DNA from: an uncultured Pelagibacteraceae bacterium
GTDB taxonomy: Bacteria; Pseudomonadota; Alphaproteobacteria; Pelagibacterales; AG-422-B15
DNA: 64,000 nt
Direction: 5' to 3'
NCBI GenBank assembly: GCA_902617525.1
Contig: CACMWW010000003.1
Location: forward strand, 1 to 64,000
Shown here one piece after another: positions 49,399 through 57,346 of the stretch (position 1 is the first letter of the stretch; each line of letters starts with the position of its first letter). The position numbers and the translations under genes were made by a program. The notes under the pieces are model-generated. The model saw only the letters and a program-made list of their open reading frames with translations. It was not told the origin of the DNA and ran no database searches.

Positions 49399-50832
49399 AT
49401 GAAAAAATACCAGCACTATATTAACGGTGAATGGACCGATGCCTCAAGCAAAGACCTTATTCCAGTTATTAATCCTGCGAATGAAGAAGTCATTGGTGAA
49501 GTAACTTGCGCAAAAGATGAAGATATTAATCAAGCGGTAGAGTCTGCTAAAAAATCATACGAGTCTCGAATTCTCGTAGATATGAATCCGATGGAACGAG
49601 CAAAACTAATGCGACGTATTGCTGAAGAGTTAAGAAAAGTTAGTAAAGAAGGTGGTGCATTACTTTGCGCTGAAAATGGTAAACTACTTGCTGCTTCTGA
49701 ATATGAGTTTGTTGATGCGGCAAACTACTTTGATTACTACAGTGGCTTAACAGATAAAATCGAAGGCCAAACTATTCCTGTAAACAGTCAGGTCATGGAT
49801 TATACGGTCTATGAACCTTACGGTGTGTCCGGACATATCGTTCCTTGGAATTTTCCTATTGCAATGATTGCTCGTTCCTTGGCATGTTCGTTTGCAGCAG
49901 GAAATTCCACTGTTATAAAACCTGCTGAGCTAACACCTTTAGCAACCACATCTTTTTTCGCTCAAGCAATCCATAATGCTGAAGTTCCAAAAGGCTTAAT
50001 AAACATAGTCACAGGTTATGGAAGTGAAGCTGGAGCTGCTCTTACTGCCCATCCGGACGTTGCACAAATAACTTTTACTGGATCTGTAAAAACAGGAAAA
50101 GCAATTTTACATGCTGCCGCTGAAAGAGCTGTACCTGCTGTTGTTGAGTTGGGAGGAAAATCTGCTGCTGTTGTTTTACCAGATGCGGATATTGATAAAG
50201 TTGTTAATGCAACCAAGGTTGGAATTTTTAGCCAAGCTGGACAAATTTGTTCTGCAATGTCGAGAATGATAGTCCATAAATCTATCAAGGATGAAGTGCT
50301 CGAGAAGTTATCAAAATTAGCAGCTTCAATAAAAGTAGGCCCTGGCGATGAAGAGGGTGTTGATCTAACACCTGTAATATCAGAGGAACAGCTTCAAAAA
50401 GTAGAAAATTATGCTCGTTCAGGTTTACAAGCTGGCGCTAAAGCAGTCTCAGGTGGCAACAGAGTAGATAGAAAAGGTTTCTTCTTTGAACCCACAATTT
50501 ATTCAGATGTTAAGCCGGATATGACAATTGCACAGGAAGAAATTTTTGGACCATTCTTATCTGTTTTAGATTATGAAGATCATGAAGAAGCAATCCATAT
50601 TGCAAATGACACAGATTATGGTTTAGCAGCAGGTGTATTCACTAAAGATGTTGATATGGCTACAAAAACTGCTTCACGTTTAAATGGTGGTCAAGTTTAT
50701 GTGAACAGTTGGTTCACAGGAAGTATCGCAACTCCATTTGGAGGTTATAAACAATCAGGTTACAGCCGTGAGAAAGGTCAACAAGCAATTAAAAGCTACT
50801 TGCAGCTGAAGAACGTTGGAATACAACTTTAA
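49399..50832 (+). CDS. NAD(P)-dependent aldehyde dehydrogenase
   Basis: VELGGKSAAVVLPDADID, GIFSQAGQICSAMSRM, EEIFGPFLSV. Confidence 0.96.
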   Translation: MKKYQHYINGEWTDASSKDLIPVINPANEEVIGEVTCAKDEDINQAVESAKKSYESRILVDMNPMERAKLMRRIAEELRKVSKEGGALLCAENGKLLAASEYEFVDAANYFDYYSGLTDKIEGQTIPVNSQVMDYTVYEPYGVSGHIVPWNFPIAMIARSLACSFAAGNSTVIKPAELTPLATTSFFAQAIHNAEVPKGLINIVTGYGSEAGAALTAHPDVAQITFTGSVKTGKAILHAAAERAVPAVVELGGKSAAVVLPDADIDKVVNATKVGIFSQAGQICSAMSRMIVHKSIKDEVLEKLSKLAASIKVGPGDEEGVDLTPVISEEQLQKVENYARSGLQAGAKAVSGGNRVDRKGFFFEPTIYSDVKPDMTIAQEEIFGPFLSVLDYEDHEEAIHIANDTDYGLAAGVFTKDVDMATKTASRLNGGQVYVNSWFTGSIATPFGGYKQSGYSREKGQQAIKSYLQLKNVGIQL

Positions 50833-50835
50833 ATA

Positions 50836-51465
50836 TTAATCGTTATCTCGAAGACCGGCCCCAGCCCCAGTTTGTTTTGATTGTTCCGTTTCCTCAACAA
50901 AGGTCTCTGTTGACATTTCATATAGCTCATCCCAAGTTTTGCTGGTAAAACTATCTTCATTTTCTAAAATATTAATTTTTACTGTATTAGCTTTTTTAAT
51001 AATTAAAGATTTGATTTGATGATCAGCAAGTACACATGCGTTTAGATTGCATTCCACATTAATATCATCTATAGCAATTTCAATTCTCTTACCAATTAAA
51101 TATGAAAGTTTATTTACAAAAGGTAAAAGTAACAATGGATAATCCAGGTTTATAAATTTTAATGCTTTTATTCCATCTACAGATTTGTAGTTATCAATTA
51201 ATTTTAATCCTGTATAGATAGGGCAGAGACTTTTATCATTCAATTTATTAGTTTTTTCAATTTGCTTTGGACCTTCTGGTTCAATACCTTTGATGGTTTT
51301 AAAATAATTATTTAAATTTTCTACTCCAGGAATTCCAAACATCTCTATTGAACTTATACATTTACCAACTTCTTCTGCTACTCCCCATGAAAAACCAACC
51401 GCTCTTGCGGCTCTCTTTGATATGGTATTAATTTCACTTGATGATTGCATTAATTGTAAATCCAT
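50836..51465 (-). CDS. DUF3726-like protein
   Basis: N-terminal SEINTISKRAARAVGFSWGVAEEVGKCISSIEMFGIPG and C-terminal TGAGAGLRDND, as recalled for DUF3726 proteins; overlaps the 551-aa gene by 16 nt. Confidence 0.6.
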   Translation of the reverse strand: MDLQLMQSSSEINTISKRAARAVGFSWGVAEEVGKCISSIEMFGIPGVENLNNYFKTIKGIEPEGPKQIEKTNKLNDKSLCPIYTGLKLIDNYKSVDGIKALKFINLDYPLLLLPFVNKLSYLIGKRIEIAIDDINVECNLNACVLADHQIKSLIIKKANTVKINILENEDSFTSKTWDELYEMSTETFVEETEQSKQTGAGAGLRDND

Positions 51466-53105
51466 GTGTCATCTGATTTATTTATTTCGTGCATCAAAGG
51501 TGCTCCCTGATACATGCAAATTCTCAGCCACTTGTCTGATCGAGGATCAAATTTTTGGGCGCCAAAAAAAGATAATTTTAGTCTTAGCATATCAATAGGC
51601 ATCAACTCTGCACCAATGGAGTTGTCTTGAATTTCTGCGTAAGGCAACTCTTCGACAATGTGGCATCTTCTAACAACATGTCTTAGGTCGCTATTTTCTT
51701 CTAAAAATTTCGATAATTCTTCATTTTTATAAAGTGATAATCTAGCATGAAGTTCTTTAATATCTCGAGCAATTGCTAGAGGCTGCTCTAATTCCGATCC
51801 CTGCTCATCAAAGCGACGCGCTAGTCGAGGCTCTTCCTTATTTTTTGAAATATACCAAAAATTTTCATTACTTTTATCAATTGAGAAGTCCATTCTAATT
51901 ATATCTGGATAAGATTTTTCAATTGATGATTTTAATTGATCTGTACTTTTATTTGTAGGTATATGAAAATATTGATCTTCGTCAGAACTCATTTCAGGAA
52001 CTAGTAAATTAACAATGTTATCGTATGGTTCCATCATGAGAGAAACAATATATTCTACGCCCTCATGAGTTAAATTCTTCTCAACCCACTTATACAATTC
52101 ATCCCAAAAATATTCTTCATCAAAAGTTATATTGCAGAGATAATTCTTCTCAAATTTTTTAATATCTTCTTTTAATTGAGTAATTTTTATATTTTGATAT
52201 TTGCTATCTGTATTCCAATTATTTATATTTTTCTTTGAAAGTTCTAAGAATTTTTTAAACATTCCAATATCATCGTTTGATACATTTTTAATTTCTCTAA
52301 TTTGCTTTAAAGCTTCTTCTCTCACATAAATCCATTGATGTAGTAGAGCTGGGTGATTGATAATAAAGGGAGCCATGCCAAGGCCAGTTGAATTACCAAT
52401 ACCAAGCTGTCTGGCTAATTCAAGATCTAGTTTAACAGATTGATTTGGATTCTTTTTATTAGCAATGTGATTGACTTGATCAAAAGTAAACTGACGAACC
52501 AGATAAACAAGCATCATTTCAATTCTAAATGGACCGTTTATTTCAGGGCGATCTTTAATTCTATATCGATCTGCTAATCCAAATTTACCTGATCCATAAA
52601 CTGCAGTGGTTCTATATAAATAACCTACTTCAGAAAGTAGTTTTTTGTCAGGCTGCGTTCCATTTGATAGACTATCAATTACATGGTTAAAAACTCTTAC
52701 GGACCGATTTGCTCTTGATAAAGCAAGTTCCTTAAATGAACATCTTCCCACTTCTTGTTTTGGGACATTTTCACGAAGTCTTTCAATATCATCTTTACTA
52801 GGAAGTCCATCATGAATTACAAATGCCGCATCCCATTTAGTGGCTATCACTCGATCAGATCTTTCTGTGTCATCTAATTTGTTTGCAAAGCATACAAGAG
52901 AGTATGTGCGCTCCTTATTTGAAACAGAATAAACAGCAGTTCCATAACCCTCTTCATTAAGTTCAAAAAGTTCATTTTTAAATTCCCAATCTTTAAATTC
53001 TCTTATGAAACTTCTTAAAAATGATAGCTTAGATTGATGGAAACAACCTAATCGACTGAGCTTCATGATTTGGTTTGGATCTCTGTGCTGAACTTTTATT
53101 CTCAT
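51450..53105 (-). CDS. 551-aa protein of unknown function
   Basis: Long uninterrupted ORF, coupled to flanking genes on the same strand; no family recognised. Confidence 0.85.
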   Translation of the reverse strand: MRIKVQHRDPNQIMKLSRLGCFHQSKLSFLRSFIREFKDWEFKNELFELNEEGYGTAVYSVSNKERTYSLVCFANKLDDTERSDRVIATKWDAAFVIHDGLPSKDDIERLRENVPKQEVGRCSFKELALSRANRSVRVFNHVIDSLSNGTQPDKKLLSEVGYLYRTTAVYGSGKFGLADRYRIKDRPEINGPFRIEMMLVYLVRQFTFDQVNHIANKKNPNQSVKLDLELARQLGIGNSTGLGMAPFIINHPALLHQWIYVREEALKQIREIKNVSNDDIGMFKKFLELSKKNINNWNTDSKYQNIKITQLKEDIKKFEKNYLCNITFDEEYFWDELYKWVEKNLTHEGVEYIVSLMMEPYDNIVNLLVPEMSSDEDQYFHIPTNKSTDQLKSSIEKSYPDIIRMDFSIDKSNENFWYISKNKEEPRLARRFDEQGSELEQPLAIARDIKELHARLSLYKNEELSKFLEENSDLRHVVRRCHIVEELPYAEIQDNSIGAELMPIDMLRLKLSFFGAQKFDPRSDKWLRICMYQGAPLMHEINKSDDTWIYN

Positions 53106-53108
53106 ATG

Positions 53109-54080
53109 TTAACCAATATAATTTTTATAAAAATTAAACCAATTATTGCCTAAGATGCCATTTGTCTCATCTGTATTAAACCCCACACTTTTTAATCCAT
53201 TCTCAATATTGTCAAAGCCAGTAGCATTTTTGAACCATTCCGGCTGTTTTGGAAAAGCTGCATTATCTTTAGAACCTTCGCCGTAATCTTTTGTTTTGGT
53301 CCAAGTTCCGTTTCGCATCCAATCTACAACTGAGTCAGGTTGGTTTAAGCATAAATCAGATCCAATACCAATATGTTCTGCTCCCATAATGTCTGCAGTG
53401 CGGGCAACCATTTCACAAAAACTCTCAAGAGTACAATTTGTGCCGTTCGACAGATGATGGGGATAAAGTGAGAGTCCAATCATTCCATTTGATTGACCCA
53501 GTTCTTTAAGCAGTGTTTCAGATTTATTTCTTTTTGCCTCATGCCAGAAGGAAGGGTTGGCATGTGTTATAGCAATTGGCCTATCAGAAATTTCAATTGC
53601 ATCCAAAGTAGATTTTTCTGCTGAGTGTGACATGTCAACTATGATTCCTACACGATTCATTTCTTTAATAACTTCTTTTCCCATTCTAGTAACGCCGCTG
53701 TCATTTTCTTCATAGCATCCTGTAGCCAGTAAAGACTGATTATTGTAAGTTAATTGCATAAATACTGTCCCCATTTTGTGAACAGCTTCAACCAAATTTA
53801 TATCATCCTCTATAGGCGAACAGTTTTGAAAACCAAAGAAAATAGCAGTCTTATTTTCCTCATTAGCTCTTTCAATATCTTCATATGACTTGCCGTGAAA
53901 TATTAATTCATTGAATTTTTCAAAATAAGTGTTCCATTCATCAATATTTTTTTGAACTTCATCGTAGTCTTCATGATATGCAATTGTGACATGAACGGCG
54001 TCTAATTTTGCCTGTCTGTTAATCTTAAATATGTCTTCATTCCAATTGCAATATTGAAGATTATCGATTCTATAATTCAT
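53109..54080 (-). CDS. Membrane dipeptidase (M19)-like protein, non-canonical metal site
   Basis: IIVDMSHSAEKSTLDAIEISDRPIAITHANP, KRNKSETLLKELGQSNGMIGLSLYP, HIGIGSDLC fit the M19 fold; N-terminal HxD motif absent. Confidence 0.85.
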   Translation of the reverse strand: MNYRIDNLQYCNWNEDIFKINRQAKLDAVHVTIAYHEDYDEVQKNIDEWNTYFEKFNELIFHGKSYEDIERANEENKTAIFFGFQNCSPIEDDINLVEAVHKMGTVFMQLTYNNQSLLATGCYEENDSGVTRMGKEVIKEMNRVGIIVDMSHSAEKSTLDAIEISDRPIAITHANPSFWHEAKRNKSETLLKELGQSNGMIGLSLYPHHLSNGTNCTLESFCEMVARTADIMGAEHIGIGSDLCLNQPDSVVDWMRNGTWTKTKDYGEGSKDNAAFPKQPEWFKNATGFDNIENGLKSVGFNTDETNGILGNNWFNFYKNYIG

Positions 54081-54272
54081 AATGTAGCTTTTGAGTTATA
54101 ACTCTTACTTATCTCTTACCAAGGGTTCAATGCAAATAAATAAATTGTAATTTTTACCTAATTTCCTATATTTTGACGAGAAAACTGCGACAATTTAAGC
54201 ATGGTTCATTCTCTGTAGATCTTTTAATTATCATAGAAAATACTATATTGAATCTGGATACTAACAAAAAAT

Positions 54273-54872
54273 ATGTACACACCGATTAACCAGTATATTG
54301 AAAGACTTGAGAACATTTCATTTGATGTTGATAAATTAAATGAAGCTGTCAGTGAATTAATCAAAATCAGACCTTTTGAAAATTCAGAACAAAAGCCTGG
54401 CATGCTTAAGTCAAATGCTATTTGCCTTAATTATGATGAGAAAGAGCTCGATGAATGGTTTGGTGGTAATATTAGGGGTAAATATTGGACAAAACCAGAC
54501 TCTTCATTTGAAGAAATGGAGAGGGAGCCATACATTGATGAAACAAGGTACACGCTCTTTAACCCAAAATTAAACAATACTTACTTCAAGTATGTATATG
54601 AAAAAATAAATGAGTTTTTTGAAATAGGCAGATGTCGTGTGATTAAAATGCCACCGCGCACCACTTTAAGCTGGCATAGAGATCCTGAAAAAAGACTTCA
54701 TATTGCAATCAAAACCAATTATGGAGCCCGAATGTTCATTGAACATACTGGACATCACATTCCTGCTGATGGAAATATTTATTTAACTGATAACACTAAA
54801 TATCACACAGCTATTAATGGTGGTGAAGAAGATAGAATTCACTTGGTAGCCACTGTTCTAGGTACAAAATAA
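54273..54872 (+). CDS. Fe(II)/2OG-dependent oxygenase-like (aspartyl/asparaginyl beta-hydroxylase-like) protein
   Basis: TTLSWHRDPEKRLHIAIKTNYGARMFIEH...LTDNTKYHTAINGGEEDRIHLVATVLG: HxD...H...R spacing. Confidence 0.65.
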   Translation: MYTPINQYIERLENISFDVDKLNEAVSELIKIRPFENSEQKPGMLKSNAICLNYDEKELDEWFGGNIRGKYWTKPDSSFEEMEREPYIDETRYTLFNPKLNNTYFKYVYEKINEFFEIGRCRVIKMPPRTTLSWHRDPEKRLHIAIKTNYGARMFIEHTGHHIPADGNIYLTDNTKYHTAINGGEEDRIHLVATVLGTK

Positions 54873-54874
54873 AT

Positions 54875-56194
54875 TTAACAATCAATTATATTTTTACGTA
54901 TCCAGTTTGCCTTGTTCTCTTCACCTACTTGACTAAATTCCTTTAACTCACGTTTCTTCAATTTTACATACTTCGAGACAACTTTTGCGCCGATTGACTT
55001 CTTAACAACAGCATCATTATTGAATTTTTTTAGAGCTTGTTCCAGGCTGTTAGGTAGTTTTTTTATCCTTTTTTGTTTGTGACCCTGTGTATACATATTT
55101 ATATCAAGGCGTTTTCCAGGGCTACGTTTGTTTTTCATTCCATCGAGACCCATTGCTATAATTCCTGATTGAAGCAGGTAAGGGTTAACAGCGCCATCTG
55201 CAGCTCTAAATTCAAATCGTCCTTCATCTGGAATTCGTATCATGTGTGTACGGTTATTTCCTGAGTATGTCACAGCAGTTGGAGAATAAGTTGATCCAGA
55301 GTTTGTTGTTTTTGCATTTAATCGTTCATAACTGTTAAGACACGGATTTAACCATGCAGCAAAAGAGTCTACTGATTTCATTATACCACCAATGAATTGA
55401 TAACCCATTTTTGATAGACCTAATTGATCAGAAGAATCCTGAAATAAGTTTTTTTTCTTTTTTTTATCCCATACTGACACATGTGCATGACAACCATTGC
55501 CTGTCAGTTGAGTAAATGGCTTGGGCATAAATGTCGCCCTCAATCCATGCTTTTCAGCAATTGATTTTACCATAAACTTAAAGAATACGTGACGATCTGC
55601 AGTTGTGAGACAATCTGTAAAATCCCAATTCATTTCAAACTGACCATTAGCATCTTCGTGGTCATTTTGATAAGGGTTCCAGCCTAGTTTAATCATGGAG
55701 TCACAAATTTCACTTAACACATCAAAGCGTCTCATTAAAGCGGCCACATCATAGCAAGGCTTTAAAGCATCATCGCGAGTATCAGCGACTTCACTGCCAT
55801 CTTCATTTAAGATAAAAAATTCACATTCAACGCCAGTCTTCATCGTAAGGTCTAACTTATCTAAATTATTAATTTGGTTTTTTAAAATCACGCGAGGACA
55901 TTGGTCCATAAATTTATCATTCATAACCAGGTCACTTGCTAACCAGCCAACATCAGGCTGCCAAGGTAATTGAATGAGGCTATCTGGATCAGGCAAAGCA
56001 AACATATCAGGTTCAGAAAATGAAAGATCCAAGTGCGTTGCAAACCCTCCAAAGCCAGCACCCGTTTTTTGCATTTCTCCAATAGCTCGAGATGGTACGA
56101 GTTTTGCCCTTTGCACTCCAAAAAGATCAACAAATGTGACTAGGAAATATTTGATTTTCTTCTGCTTTGCGATTTTTTCTAAGCTTTTTACCAT
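54875..56194 (-). CDS. Glutamine synthetase family ligase, GlnT / gamma-glutamylmethylamide synthetase-like
   Basis: KYFLVTFVDLFGVQRAKLVPS, NPYQNDHEDANGQFEMNW, LTGNGCHAHVSVWD, GNNRTHMIRIPDEGRFEFRAADGAVNPYLL; likely start ATG 56194 (MVKSLEKIAKQ). Confidence 0.88.
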   Translation of the reverse strand: MVKSLEKIAKQKKIKYFLVTFVDLFGVQRAKLVPSRAIGEMQKTGAGFGGFATHLDLSFSEPDMFALPDPDSLIQLPWQPDVGWLASDLVMNDKFMDQCPRVILKNQINNLDKLDLTMKTGVECEFFILNEDGSEVADTRDDALKPCYDVAALMRRFDVLSEICDSMIKLGWNPYQNDHEDANGQFEMNWDFTDCLTTADRHVFFKFMVKSIAEKHGLRATFMPKPFTQLTGNGCHAHVSVWDKKKKKNLFQDSSDQLGLSKMGYQFIGGIMKSVDSFAAWLNPCLNSYERLNAKTTNSGSTYSPTAVTYSGNNRTHMIRIPDEGRFEFRAADGAVNPYLLQSGIIAMGLDGMKNKRSPGKRLDINMYTQGHKQKRIKKLPNSLEQALKKFNNDAVVKKSIGAKVVSKYVKLKKRELKEFSQVGEENKANWIRKNIIDC

Positions 56195-56284
56195 TGAAAG
56201 AATTATGCGCAGCATTGATGATTATTCAATAGGTAAATGTTTATTGATATTTGAGCAAAAAACCCATATTGGGTATAATTAAAA

Positions 56285-57346
56285 ATGGATCCTAATTTAA
56301 AAAAAATTCGAGACTCTGTCATTGAGTACACTTTAAAGTTGGACAATGACCAACTTGCACTCTTATTGTTAATTCAACTTTCTCGTCATCAAAATCTATT
56401 TATTCATGAGCCGTCAGATTGGGAAGATAGTCCAACAGGTTGGATTACAAAAGATCAAAGACTGCAAGATGAAGTTATTGCTATTTTATCTTTTATAATA
56501 CTTTTTTCATTTACAAACGCATACCACGATGAAAATTTATTCAAGGAGCATAGGAAAGAAATATTAGCAATGCATCCAGAGGATTTTCTTAATAATTCAA
56601 TTTATCAGTCATCATTTAATCGATTCATTGGCAAAAAAATTACTATCAGTTCACTTTCAGATCATTTCAATATTCCAAAAGAAAGTATGAGAAGATATCT
56701 AAATTCAGTTTTAGAAAGTGATTTGATAACCAAGAATTCAAAATATGGATACCTTGTAAATTTTGACGCTTATCAAGCATATATATTTACGAATTCATTA
56801 AGTAATATTTACAAATCAGTAATGCGCTCATTGAATGATTTTATATTAAATCTTGAAGATTATTTTGACATTAAATTTAATTTAAAGCCTCTAACTTCAA
56901 TCAATACAAAAAAATTTTCACAGTCTAAATGGAACAGAGTACGATTGCATTTATATCACTTCTGGGTAAGAATTCTTACATTAGAAGGTAGCGATCAATC
57001 ACTTTTACCAGCTGATCGTATAATACTCTCAGCTGCAGTATATTTTAAAAACAGACACGGTATATTAAAGTATAAATCCATTGAAGATTTATATGAGAGT
57101 GAACATCTTCTTCCAACAAACCTATCTTCAATTTCTGAGGCAGCAAAAATGCCGCGTGAAACTGTAAGACGATCTAGCAAGAAATTAATTGAATTGAAAC
57201 ATCTTGAAAAAAAGGGGAGAAATATTTACCGAGTTAATTACCCAAAACTCAATGGAGAGGTAGATATTTTTTTAAAATTTAAAGAATTAACTTTTACAGA
57301 AATGATGAACTTTTATTTCAATATTTATGAGGATCTAACGAGTTAA
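56285..57346 (+). CDS. Uncharacterised protein with two similar winged-HTH-like segments
   Basis: 353 aa; residues about 119-160 (ISSLSDHFNIPKESMRRYLNSVLESDLI) and 278-319 (LSSISEAAKMPRETVRRSSKKLIELKHL) align with each other. Confidence 0.7.
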   Translation: MDPNLKKIRDSVIEYTLKLDNDQLALLLLIQLSRHQNLFIHEPSDWEDSPTGWITKDQRLQDEVIAILSFIILFSFTNAYHDENLFKEHRKEILAMHPEDFLNNSIYQSSFNRFIGKKITISSLSDHFNIPKESMRRYLNSVLESDLITKNSKYGYLVNFDAYQAYIFTNSLSNIYKSVMRSLNDFILNLEDYFDIKFNLKPLTSINTKKFSQSKWNRVRLHLYHFWVRILTLEGSDQSLLPADRIILSAAVYFKNRHGILKYKSIEDLYESEHLLPTNLSSISEAAKMPRETVRRSSKKLIELKHLEKKGRNIYRVNYPKLNGEVDIFLKFKELTFTEMMNFYFNIYEDLTS

